Origin: DASPJL01 sp035628645
GTDB taxonomy: Bacteria; Bacteroidota; Bacteroidia; Cytophagales; Cyclobacteriaceae
Assembly (NCBI GenBank): GCA_035628645.1
Contig: DASPJL010000077.1
Span: 1 to 8,515, forward strand
Direction of reading: 5' to 3'
Length of the DNA stretch: 8,515 nucleotides
In this document: piece after piece, positions 1 to 5,621 of the stretch
Layout of the letters: every line of letters starts with the position of its first letter
Numbering within the stretch: position 1 is the first letter of the stretch
The notes under the pieces: model-generated
Seen by the model: only the letters and a program-made list of their open reading frames with translations
The model's database searches: none
Told to the model about the DNA's origin: nothing
Translations under genes and position numbers: made by a program

Positions 1-61
1 TCGATAAAATCACGAAATCATTGTTTTTAACATAATCAGGCTATTTTCTTTGATCCTTCAC

Positions 62-72
62 GGATTCGAACC
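62..72 (-). repeat. T-loop-like sequence, inverted relative to the right attachment site
   Basis: On the minus strand this reads GGTTCGAATCC, the same 11 bases found on the plus strand at 7473-7483. It lies directly after the stop codon of the leftmost element gene. It resembles the T-psi-C arm of a tRNA, but the stem does not close well (TAAGG against CCGTG) and no tRNA body is visible on either side. Its orientation is opposite to the right copy, so it cannot be a simple direct-repeat attL. It may be a second tRNA-derived junction, the edge of another element, or chance. Confidence 0.3.
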
Positions 73-279
73 TTAGTTTTTGCCCTGGTCAATAGTGATA
101 TAGTGAGTGTTTCCATATTGGTCTACCTCCCTCTTTTTATATATGCTTATCTTAACATATCCTTTATGGTCTGCAAACTCTTGTAGCTGTTCAAGTTTTA
201 TTGATGCAGCTATTACACCATAATTGCCTACCTCTTTAGCACTTCCTTTTACATATATTTTTTGCTTATTATCTGCCAT
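73..279 (-). CDS. Small hypothetical protein (68 aa)
   Basis: Unrecognised 68-aa protein. It is soluble and charged, with no signal peptide or membrane segment. The N-terminal half looks like a beta strand followed by a helix (LEQLQEFADHKGY). The second half is strand-rich and contains a DQYGNTHYITID segment, which suggests a small alpha/beta fold. The ATG start follows an A-rich leader, as usual in Bacteroidota, and lies 13 bp after the stop of the upstream 112-aa gene, so the two are probably co-transcribed. It is the last gene of the minus-strand run; its stop codon abuts the T-loop-like sequence at 62-72. The function is unknown. Position beside the nuclease and replication genes suggests an accessory DNA-metabolism role, but that is guilt by association only. 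Confidence 0.6.
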   Translation of the reverse strand: MADNKQKIYVKGSAKEVGNYGVIAASIKLEQLQEFADHKGYVKISIYKKREVDQYGNTHYITIDQGKN

Positions 280-292
280 TATTTTTTGATTT

Positions 293-631
293 TTAGTTTC
301 TGTTTGACAATATTTCGCTTTGTTGTGCTGCGAACTCTAAATAGAAGTTCCACTTTTCGATCGTGTCTGCTGAGCAATGTTCAAATATTGCCCATTCAAG
401 AGTTTCGTAAGTGCCATAAAATAACCAGTAGCATTCTTTGGAAATAGTCCTGGCATTTGTATAACCGGCATTGAAAGCTTCCAATAGTTCCTTTAACAGT
501 TCCATCTTGTCTCCCTCGGTAAGCTGATCAAAGTTTATATTGTTGATCTTTCTTAGCATCGGAGTAAAAACAACTGAATATATTAAAGCATAATCCCTGT
601 CTTGTTGAGTATAGTTAAGTTTAGGTATCAT
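293..631 (-). CDS. Hypothetical helical protein (112 aa)
   Basis: Unrecognised 112-aa protein, acidic and largely helical, rich in aromatic residues (for example CYWLFYGTYETLEWAIFEH near residues 67-85), with no signal peptide or obvious membrane segment. Its ATG overlaps the TGA stop of the VRR-NUC gene in an ATGA arrangement, indicating translational coupling, and the 68-aa gene follows 13 bp after its stop. The tight coupling suggests it works with the nuclease or is made in matched amounts. No catalytic motif is visible. It could be a phage-type accessory protein; no family is assigned. Confidence 0.7.
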   Translation of the reverse strand: MIPKLNYTQQDRDYALIYSVVFTPMLRKINNINFDQLTEGDKMELLKELLEAFNAGYTNARTISKECYWLFYGTYETLEWAIFEHCSADTIEKWNFYLEFAAQQSEILSNRN

Positions 632-1089
632 CCCGGAAAGTTTATTTTGAGTTTAAGTCCATCAATAGCGGCATCGTCATACTTGTCAATTGATCCTATT
701 GCTCCTGTCCAAATCCTTAAGAATTGGTCAAAAGAACGTATCTCATAGTAGCAGCCTAATGCGCCTGTTACCCGGTCTCTAAACTTCTCCTGTTTAGGTC
801 TTAACTTGTCGGACCCTTGCTTTACCTCAAAGCCAAAGAAACGTCCCTGGTAAACCGCAATGATATCAGAAACCCCAAGGGTAGATCCTGAATGAATGTG
901 TTTACCTAGTGCCTCAGAATAGGTTCCTCCTGTATTTACCCGGAAGGCATATGCATGAGCGACATTGTTAATATACTCTATTATCTGCTTTGTCAGGCTG
1001 TTTGTAGCTGTCTTAGGCTTTCTTTTAATTGGCGCCGGTGGTGTTGCCCCTCCTAAGAAGTCGTAAGCTTTAATGGTTTTCTTTCTCAT
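628..1089 (-). CDS. VRR-NUC domain nuclease (PD-(D/E)xK fold)
   Basis: A 153-aa protein whose residues about 30-130 match the stand-alone phage-type VRR-NUC domain. The pattern is NTGG (52-55), GVSD with a candidate metal-binding D75, a hydrophobic strand, then the E88-V-K90 motif of the PD-(D/E)xK nuclease fold, followed by DKLRPKQ with Q100 in a helix. The length is normal for stand-alone members found in phages, prophages and plasmids. In this family the domain is an endonuclease, sometimes acting on branched DNA such as Holliday junctions; here it may process replication or recombination intermediates of the element. The first 30 residues are a basic, proline-rich extension. The start overlaps the stop of the 63-aa gene (TAATG) and the end overlaps the next gene (ATGA), so it sits inside a coupled operon. 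The family call is fairly secure; the substrate is inferred. Confidence 0.85.
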   Translation of the reverse strand: MRKKTIKAYDFLGGATPPAPIKRKPKTATNSLTKQIIEYINNVAHAYAFRVNTGGTYSEALGKHIHSGSTLGVSDIIAVYQGRFFGFEVKQGSDKLRPKQEKFRDRVTGALGCYYEIRSFDQFLRIWTGAIGSIDKYDDAAIDGLKLKINFPG

Positions 1090-1280
1090 TAGTCTTTAGG
1101 TTTTAAGTATGTGTTAAATCGTTTAAGTAGGGTGTCGACCTCTTGCAACTTCTCCGGCCAATATTCAAGGGTAGCAGGATTAGCACTTATCTTTTCTTGA
1201 ATCCTTTTTGACTCAATTGTCAATGATTCCCAGATCAACTTTTGTTCTGAAAATGTTAGTTCTACTTTTCTAGCATTCAT
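1089..1280 (-). CDS. Small hypothetical coiled-coil-like protein (63 aa)
   Basis: Unrecognised 63-aa, charged, probably all-helical protein. Two helices (about residues 10-32 and 43-58) flank a short ANPATLEYWP turn, suggesting a helical hairpin. No enzymatic motif or membrane segment is present. It is the first gene downstream of the iteron-like region at 1297-1414, and its TAA stop overlaps the ATG of the VRR-NUC gene by one base, so it heads the nuclease operon. Start: ATG at 1280, with an AT-rich leader. Small helical proteins of this size are common in phage replication regions, but none can be named here. Confidence 0.6.
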   Translation of the reverse strand: MNARKVELTFSEQKLIWESLTIESKRIQEKISANPATLEYWPEKLQEVDTLLKRFNTYLKPKD

Positions 1281-1296
1281 ATATATTATTATTTTA

Positions 1297-1414
1297 TGGA
1301 ACTATGGAGACTATAGAGAATAATGGAACTAATGGAACTAATGGAACTAATAAGAGAAGCTTTAGTTCCCTTTTTTATGAATAGTTCCCATAGTTCCATG
1401 TTTTCCATAGTTCT
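1297..1414. repeat. Iteron-like repeat cluster with opposed arms; candidate replication origin
   Basis: The gap between the primase-helicase gene and the next gene is built from copies of a GGAACTA unit. On the plus strand there are three perfect tandem 9-bp copies of TGGAACTAA (1324-1332, 1333-1341, 1342-1350), plus one at 1297-1304 and a variant at 1305-1313. After a short centre (1351-1361) the unit recurs in reverse orientation as TAGTTCC at 1363-1369, 1382-1388 and 1391-1397, with a degenerate copy at 1408-1414. The last copy overlaps the primase-helicase stop codon. The two arms could also pair as an imperfect RNA hairpin in minus-strand transcripts. Iterons beside a replication gene commonly mark an origin; a regulator-binding site or attenuator is the alternative. 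Confidence 0.65.
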
Positions 1415-2801
1415 AATAATTCCTTTTTATTTTATTTAATGATTTTCTATATTCTTGTACCCTTGAGATTGTCTGTCTGCTTACTCCGGTTAATTCTACA
1501 ATTTCATCATATTTCTTTCCCTCATTCAAAAGGTCTGTTATTTCGTCCGTTTTTTCATGGGGTGGCTTTTTGTTTATAAAATCATCCTCATTAATACCGC
1601 TTTCCAATAGCTTATAGTAAAGCCCGCCGGTATAATCATCTGTAATCCTGATTAGCTTATCATGGTCACCGTTTGCTGTAAATCTTGTTTTATCAAGTAT
1701 TAAAAGTCTTTCCGGGGCTTTATTGTCTGTGGCATACCGGAGAAAAAATTGATAATCCATGAAATCCCTTACCGCTGAAGGTCCAAATGCAAGATCTCCG
1801 CTTGTCTTTTGGTTCTTTAAGCCCTTATTTGTGTGATTAATAGTAAGCGTAGTTATTTTATACTTTTCACGCCACGAGTCTAAAATGTCAAAATATAGGT
1901 CTGCATTAAGGTTATCAAATTTTGTGTTTTTTTCTCTGTACAGCTTAGATGCGCACGCTTTAAAGGAATCTATTATTATAAATTTTATATTATTGTCAGC
2001 AATCAGCTCTTCAACATCCTCAATTGTAAATTTTATCTTTCCTTTAAAAGTCACAATGAACAACTCTTTAACCTTTGGAAGGTCTGTTGCCTTATAATAT
2101 TTGTTTATTGGCTCAATTAAGACCTTAAACATTGGCTCTGTAATCTCATAATTAAGATAAAGCACATTACCGTCAGTATTTAAAAGACATCCTAAAAACT
2201 CGTTATAACCATATTGGATGCAAAAGGCTAAACTAAGGGCGAGCCTTGACTTTCCAGTTCCTCCTTCAGCTGTTAGAAAGTTGTTTCCATTTTTTACAAT
2301 AAAATCCTGCCAAAGGAATTCCAGTTTAAAGTTTTTGTGCTTCTCTAAAAGATCATCTGAAGAAATGATAGAATTTTTAATTGTAGTGGTTGCGTTTGAA
2401 TCGCTACCAGATTCTTTATTTTTATCCGGTTTTATCTCTGGTTTCAACCCGTCTATTATTGCATCCGCTAAATCAAACCCATCCTGACGGTCAGGGAATA
2501 GGTCTACAATTATTAGCTCAATTCCATAGTCTTTGCAGTTCTTAATCAGATTGCTTTCCCTGCCCGCTTTATCTGCATCTGGAATATAAAAAACCTTTTT
2601 ACCCTTTAGGTCCTGAATCTTTTCTAAAGTTCCTCCATTGCTTGATCCAAGAGCTACGAAATCCTTGTCCGGGTATGCATGACTAGCTATTATCTGGGTT
2701 TTTTCGCTTTCAACAACATAAACTTCATTCTCTTTTACTAGATGTATTCCATAAAGAGCAGTTTTATACTTGCCATTATTTGAGGAAGATATCGTATGTC
2801 C
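1413..2801 (-). CDS. C-terminal fragment of the primase-helicase: TOPRIM, RecA-like ATPase and HTH
   Basis: This is the second frame of the split gene; 2801 is where it becomes open, not a start codon. Numbered on the restored 609-aa protein, VVESEK carries the TOPRIM glutamate E178, and IPDADKAGRE carries D222 and D224, the metal-binding pair used by DnaG-type primases. The ATPase has Walker A GGTGKS (K331), a Walker B strand IKFIIID ending in D425, and H470 in TLTINHTNKG, like the AAA_25/RepA group of hexameric helicases. Residues about 576-604 (YDEIVELTGVSRQTISRV) form a resolvase-type HTH that could bind the adjacent iteron repeats. The first possible start is a TTG at 2447, which would give a 344-aa ATPase-plus-HTH protein lacking TOPRIM. 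Confidence 0.75.
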   Translation of the reverse strand, partial: GHTISSSNNGKYKTALYGIHLVKENEVYVVESEKTQIIASHAYPDKDFVALGSSNGGTLEKIQDLKGKKVFYIPDADKAGRESNLIKNCKDYGIELIIVDLFPDRQDGFDLADAIIDGLKPEIKPDKNKESGSDSNATTTIKNSIISSDDLLEKHKNFKLEFLWQDFIVKNGNNFLTAEGGTGKSRLALSLAFCIQYGYNEFLGCLLNTDGNVLYLNYEITEPMFKVLIEPINKYYKATDLPKVKELFIVTFKGKIKFTIEDVEELIADNNIKFIIIDSFKACASKLYREKNTKFDNLNADLYFDILDSWREKYKITTLTINHTNKGLKNQKTSGDLAFGPSAVRDFMDYQFFLRYATDNKAPERLLILDKTRFTANGDHDKLIRITDDYTGGLYYKLLESGINEDDFINKKPPHEKTDEITDLLNEGKKYDEIVELTGVSRQTISRVQEYRKSLNKIKRNY

Positions 2802-3241
2802 TTAGTTCTTCTACCGTTTTCATTATAAAGAACCGATTTAATATTAATTGGCCTTCCTGCTACGTCCCTATAAATGAAGCACGTTCTGTCGTCGTCATCA
2901 ATATCGGTTCCCATTCCATGTTTTTCTAAATGAGCAAGAGGAATTCCGCTTTTCTGAAGAAAGCCATGTAGCCTGGACGAAGAGTTATTTCCTGTTCTAA
3001 GAACTAAATTATTTTTAGGGTATAATATTTTTCCTTCCTCTATAGCTGGGTTACTATAAAAATCCTGTTTGACTGCAGGCTTGTTGTGGTAGCCACAATT
3101 ATTTACTCTTTCACATTTACCAAATTCTCTTGGTTGACCTTTGTAATGTCTAAATTCTCCATTGTAACCACAGGCTGGACATTTACCTTTTTTAGCAGGA
3201 TGTTCTTCAAAAGCGAATGCATAGCCGTTATTTATCTCCAT
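2738..3241 (-). CDS. N-terminal fragment of the primase-helicase: zinc-finger domain
   Basis: The first open part of the split gene. Residues 21-52 form a zinc-binding motif CPACG-(x)n-KCERVNNCGYH, with C21, C24, C43 and C49 (or H52) as likely ligands, similar to the zinc-binding N terminus of DUF6371-type Bacteroidota primases. Residues to about 153 lead into the TOPRIM domain (FIYRDVAGRPINIKSVLYN, then RTKDIRYLP). After RYLP the frame leaves the homologous sequence and stops about 14 codons later. Alone this piece would lack both catalytic domains, so it probably has no primase activity. Confidence 0.7.
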   Translation of the reverse strand: MEINNGYAFAFEEHPAKKGKCPACGYNGEFRHYKGQPREFGKCERVNNCGYHNKPAVKQDFYSNPAIEEGKILYPKNNLVLRTGNNSSSRLHGFLQKSGIPLAHLEKHGMGTDIDDDDRTCFIYRDVAGRPINIKSVLYNENGRRTKDIRYLPQIMASIKLLFMEYI

Positions 3242-3257
3242 GTCTCCCCGCAACTAG

Positions 3258-3458
3258 TTAAGCTGTTTGTCTTTCAGACATTGCCTTAAGCAAATCTTCT
3301 ATCAAGAAGTAAGGTTTCTTTTTGATGTATCGCGGGACAATAATTTTTTCAGAAATTAAATCGTATACAAAAGAGCGCGAGCAATCTAGGGCCTTGACAG
3401 TTTGTTCAAAAGAAAGAAAAGGAACGTTTGCGGGTACTTCTGTTTTTAACTTTTCCAT
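3258..3458 (-). CDS. Excisionase/AlpA-like winged-helix DNA-binding protein (66 aa)
   Basis: A 66-aa protein with the MerR/excisionase-type fold (HTH_17-like). The helix-turn-helix spans residues about 16-38 (SFEQTVKALDCSRSFVYDLI), and a wing follows (VPRYIKKKPYFLIEDLLKAM). Such proteins bend att DNA as excisionases or act as AlpA-like activators. ATG at 3458 is preferred; a TTG at 3491 would add 11 residues but has no supporting leader. A palindrome at 3514-3532 lies just upstream and could be its operator. The primase-helicase gene starts 16 bp after its stop, so the two are probably one transcript. It lies far from the integrase gene, which fits a transcriptional or replication switch as well as an excisionase. 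Family confidence is good; the exact role is open. Confidence 0.75.
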   Translation of the reverse strand: MEKLKTEVPANVPFLSFEQTVKALDCSRSFVYDLISEKIIVPRYIKKKPYFLIEDLLKAMSERQTA

Positions 3459-3513
3459 TGTTTTGTTTGTTGCTACACAAAATTGTAACAATGGAGGGTG
3501 TCAAATAATCGGC

Positions 3514-3532
3514 TTACTCGTTTTCCGAGTAA
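3514..3532. promoter_or_regulatory. Palindrome between two genes; candidate operator
   Basis: A perfect 7-bp inverted repeat, TTACTCG and CGAGTAA separated by TTTTC, lies between the stop of the 224-aa gene (3545) and the start of the HTH gene (3458). A third GAGTAA half-site follows at 3536-3541. No T-tract follows on the minus strand, so it looks more like a repressor or activator site controlling the HTH/primase transcript than a terminator. Confidence 0.45.
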
Positions 3533-3544
3533 AATGAGTAAGAT

Positions 3545-4219
3545 TTATTTTAGAGCCCTTTCCAGTTTTCTTTTCAGCTCGTCTTTAGGGTCTCCGGCGG
3601 TTTTCATTCCGTTTGCCCTATCTTTATCGGCATGATATAAACCAAAAAAATCTAAGGCGGAATTCCTTATTTTAGGGGTTAGTTCAAAAAATTTGAGCGA
3701 AAAGTCCTCCCTTCTTTTTACTAACTCTCTAAGAAATGCTTCTATTTCACTTGGCTTATCTTTAACCCATAAGAATTTTCCATTTTGTTCATGGATAAAC
3801 TCGGATCTTACCAATCCGGTAATTAATTTCTTAAACGCTGTGTCGTCAAAATAGGAAATAAACTCAGGAAATGTTTTTTTGACAGAAGACGGTTTAATTA
3901 CTGTTGTTGGTCTTTCAATCCACCCTATTCCCTCCATTGCTTTTAAAACTTTTCCCCATCCATGCCTCTGGTCTAGGTTTTCAAACCGTCGTTGTCTTTT
4001 TATTGGATCCTGGACTGAAGAAAATATTGAAAGAAGGTTTTGTTTCCCTTCCTTTGCGGCTATAACAAACATTTCCTTCGAAAGACGACCATTGGAAGTT
4101 TGAACAAAAATCGGCAATTGAGCTTTTATTTCTTCATAGCTTTTAAGGCGAAGTTTATTGAGCAATGAGGAGTGTTCCCCTTTTATATTTCTAATCAAAA
4201 AATCGGTATCTTTCTCCAT
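3545..4219 (-). CDS. Hypothetical protein (224 aa)
   Basis: Unrecognised 224-aa basic, mostly helical, soluble protein with no signal peptide or membrane segment. Features visible: a central segment ENLDQRHGWGKVLKAMEGIG near residues 80-99, a helical middle, and a strongly charged C-terminal tail (DPKDELKRKLERALK) that may bind nucleic acid or form a coiled coil. It starts with an ATG at 4219, about 40 bp past the hairpin terminator at 4259-4283, so it probably has its own promoter, and it ends just before the palindrome at 3514-3532. Position upstream of the HTH and replication genes suggests a regulatory or replication accessory role. No family is assigned. Confidence 0.7.
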   Translation of the reverse strand: MEKDTDFLIRNIKGEHSSLLNKLRLKSYEEIKAQLPIFVQTSNGRLSKEMFVIAAKEGKQNLLSIFSSVQDPIKRQRRFENLDQRHGWGKVLKAMEGIGWIERPTTVIKPSSVKKTFPEFISYFDDTAFKKLITGLVRSEFIHEQNGKFLWVKDKPSEIEAFLRELVKRREDFSLKFFELTPKIRNSALDFFGLYHADKDRANGMKTAGDPKDELKRKLERALK

Positions 4220-4258
4220 GTATTATGTATTCTAAGCAAGTACAATTTACAAAAATTT

Positions 4259-4283
4259 AGGGAGGTTTCGAGCCTCCCTTTTT
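4259..4283. terminator. Hairpin terminator after the ParB-like gene
   Basis: A 7-bp stem (AGGGAGG at 4259-4265, CCTCCCT at 4273-4279) with a 7-base loop lies between the stop of the ParB-like gene and the start of the 224-aa gene. A run of five T follows on the plus strand (4279-4283). On the minus strand, the direction of the genes, the tract after the stem is TAAATTTTTG, so it can also serve the ParB-like transcript and is probably bidirectional. Confidence 0.7.
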
Positions 4284-4285
4284 AA

Positions 4286-5053
4286 TTAATCATATCTCAA
4301 AGAAACTTTGTTTTCTTTATTCCTCCGGTAGTTATAAATATTTTCAATCAAAAGTTTATAAGCCTCAACATTAGTACAATCAACAAGGGCCTTTGGATTA
4401 AGTTCTACTTTCTTAATCATTTCCTTGTGATTGTAGTTCTTATGCTCAAAAATTCCAAGCATGCAGGAAACAAAAGTACCCCGGTTGTAGCCAGGGTAAT
4501 AAGGTTTAAAATCCATAAGTTTTAAAGCTATATCGTAAGACTTTTCAAGGTCTGGAACATGAAGATTCCCTTCCTCAAAATCTCTTAGTGAGGCTTTCTG
4601 ATCACCTACTTTCCCAGTTCTTCCATTGCTCCGTAGTTGGGTTAAGATCCTTTCAGTAACCATAATTCCAAAATCCGGGAAGTCGTTCATGAATTCCTTG
4701 AACTTTTGGTAAGGATCTAAGCCCATATCGCAATACATTTTAAGGAAGTCTATCTTCTTCCATTCCTTCTGATTGGTATTATATATCTGAACCTCTTTTA
4801 AGCTATAACCAGGGACAACAATAAAATAGATAGGAACACCGGTTACTTTAGAGGCATCCAATCTATGCTGCCCGTCTATCACCTCATACTTTTCATTAAC
4901 AATTAAAACGGATATCAGGTGTTTGTTTTGGAATGATTGAACAAGCCTTTTAACATGAAGAAAGTTAACGGACCTGTTTCCGGTTAATGGCCTAAACATC
5001 CCGTAATTACTCGTCTTATATACTGAATAAGTAGTTTTAGTTGGTGTGTTCAT
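4286..5053 (-). CDS. ParB-like nuclease-fold (DGQHR) protein
   Basis: A 255-aa protein with an N-terminal ParB/Srx-like domain (residues about 15-100). The key motif is VIDGQHRLDA (residues 58-67; D60, G61, H63, R64), preceded by GNRSVN and a helix (HVKRLVQSF), and followed by the NTNQKEW box (91-97) typical of DGQHR proteins. The C-terminal half is helical without a recognisable domain. No ParA ATPase is nearby, so plasmid partitioning is unlikely; stand-alone members are common in Bacteroidota phages and islands, with mostly unknown function (CTP binding and nuclease activity are known for some relatives). Start: ATG at 5053, preceded by the shared leader at 5056-5069. The gene ends at a hairpin terminator, closing the transcript that carries the small genes before it. 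Confidence 0.8.
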   Translation of the reverse strand: MNTPTKTTYSVYKTSNYGMFRPLTGNRSVNFLHVKRLVQSFQNKHLISVLIVNEKYEVIDGQHRLDASKVTGVPIYFIVVPGYSLKEVQIYNTNQKEWKKIDFLKMYCDMGLDPYQKFKEFMNDFPDFGIMVTERILTQLRSNGRTGKVGDQKASLRDFEEGNLHVPDLEKSYDIALKLMDFKPYYPGYNRGTFVSCMLGIFEHKNYNHKEMIKKVELNPKALVDCTNVEAYKLLIENIYNYRRNKENKVSLRYD

Positions 5054-5055
5054 GA

Positions 5056-5069
5056 TTGTTAGTTTTAAG
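5056..5069 (-). promoter_or_regulatory. Repeated leader motif before the ParB-like gene (copy 1)
   Basis: On the minus strand this reads CTTAAAACTAACAA, ending two bases before the ATG at 5053. The same 14 bases occur at 5205-5218 before the 41-aa gene. Bacteroidota often lack Shine-Dalgarno sequences and use A-rich leaders, so this may be a translation-initiation element. Confidence 0.4.
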
Positions 5070-5075
5070 TGAATT

Positions 5076-5201
5076 TCATGACCTAAACTCTCTTGTCATT
5101 GTTTCTATTTCTTTCAAAATTCGCTTTGCACGAAAATATTTAAATATAAAATAGGCATTTGTACTAATGAGGATACATATAATTGAGAATGTAATTTCCA
5201 T
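5076..5201 (-). CDS. Small membrane protein (41 aa)
   Basis: A short gene, ATG at 5201 to TGA at 5076. The first 22 residues are a hydrophobic membrane segment (ITFSIICILISTNAYFIF), followed by a basic-charged tail (KYFRAKRILKEIETMTREFRS), predicting one transmembrane helix with a cytoplasmic C terminus by the positive-inside rule. It is preceded by the 14-base leader shared with the ParB-like gene, and its reading frame fills the gap between the 131-aa gene and the ParB-like gene, which supports it being real. Small single-pass proteins are frequent in phage early regions (exclusion or lysis-related proteins), but no family is recognised, so the role is unknown. Confidence 0.55.
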   Translation of the reverse strand: MEITFSIICILISTNAYFIFKYFRAKRILKEIETMTREFRS

Positions 5202-5204
5202 TTT

Positions 5205-5218
5205 TTGTTAGTTTTAAG
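5205..5218 (-). promoter_or_regulatory. Repeated leader motif before the 41-aa gene (copy 2)
   Basis: A perfect copy of the CTTAAAACTAACAA motif, overlapping the stop codon of the 131-aa gene and ending three bases before the ATG of the 41-aa gene. A related sequence (CTTAAAAC) lies at 5619-5626, before the 131-aa gene, and at 1098-1105, before the VRR-NUC gene. Confidence 0.4.
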
Positions 5219-5609
5219 AGTTTATAATTTTTTGAGCTTCAGCTTCTAGAGTTTCAAGCGGTGTTTTCTTGCGGAAGTCAAACAGCTTTCTTAATGCTTG
5301 TTTCTTTTCATCTTTTCTTTTTTTTGTTTGCTCCATTTCCATGTGATAATCTACTCCTAGCCTAATTCTTTCCCCAAGTTCTTTTGATTCATCTATTATA
5401 TTATGATACAAGATTCTATCTTCAAGTGCCACTACAGCTTTTTCAGAATCATAAAGCAGTAAATCCTTTCTTAATCGATAATGAATTCTTTTCATTGCAT
5501 TATCTTTTAATTCAAGTCTATGTTTTTCTTTCCTGAGGTCCTTTACCTGGCTTCTTAATCCTTGAATAAGTGCCGGGGCCTTTAATGCGGATATTTTTTG
5601 TATGTTCAT
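5214..5609 (-). CDS. Hypothetical coiled-coil protein (131 aa)
   Basis: Unrecognised 131-aa, very lysine/arginine/glutamate-rich, all-helical protein. Residues about 15-55 (QGLRSQVKDLRKEKHRLELK region) and 85-130 are predicted coiled coils; no enzymatic motif, signal peptide or membrane segment is present. It follows the 99-aa gene after a short gap (stop at 5622, ATG at 5609), so the two form a pair, and the 41-aa gene follows three bases after the shared leader. The composition suggests a structural or DNA-associated helper protein. No name can be given. Confidence 0.65.
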   Translation of the reverse strand: MNIQKISALKAPALIQGLRSQVKDLRKEKHRLELKDNAMKRIHYRLRKDLLLYDSEKAVVALEDRILYHNIIDESKELGERIRLGVDYHMEMEQTKKRKDEKKQALRKLFDFRKKTPLETLEAEAQKIINS

Positions 5610-5621
5610 AGTTTTATGGTT

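Larger units (their letters stand above)
1413..3241 (-). pseudogene. Primase-helicase-like protein (zinc finger, TOPRIM, RecA-like ATPase), split by a one-base frameshift
   Basis: Read across a single -1 frame change near 2785, this region gives one 609-residue protein in the domain order of replication primase-helicases of mobile elements: zinc finger (C21, C24, C43, C49), TOPRIM (E178, D222, D224), RecA-like ATPase (Walker A K331) and a C-terminal HTH. As it stands, the N-terminal frame stops at 2738 and the C-terminal frame has no ATG between its opening at 2801 and well inside the ATPase domain. Restoring one base makes the length an exact multiple of three with no other stop, so the break is recent or a sequencing error. 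No X-XXY-YYZ slippery heptamer is seen in the overlap. The start is the ATG at 3241, preceded by GGGGAG; a TTG lies four codons upstream. It begins 16 bp after the HTH gene, suggesting co-transcription. Confidence 0.8.

Noticed and set aside
1..61. tRNA body or hairpin terminator to the left of the last element gene
   Set aside because: No cloverleaf stems or stem followed by a T-run could be built in this stretch; nothing else is recognisable in it.
1324..1350. CRISPR array
   Set aside because: The repeats are 9 bp and directly adjacent with no spacers; they fit iterons, not CRISPR.
2740..2801. Programmed ribosomal frameshift joining the zinc-finger and TOPRIM frames
   Set aside because: No slippery heptamer of the X-XXY-YYZ type lies in the overlap in the right frame. 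A missing base is simpler.
3258..3491. TTG start 11 codons upstream for the HTH protein
   Set aside because: No leader supports it and the extra residues (LQFCVATNKT) do not belong to the HTH fold; ATG at 3458 is preferred.
262..3537. Plus-strand open frames over 262-447, 1885-2097, 2218-2487, 3086-3289 and 3322-3537
   Set aside because: They overlap well-supported minus-strand genes, show no domain logic, and are cysteine/serine/phenylalanine-rich, as expected of antisense shadows.
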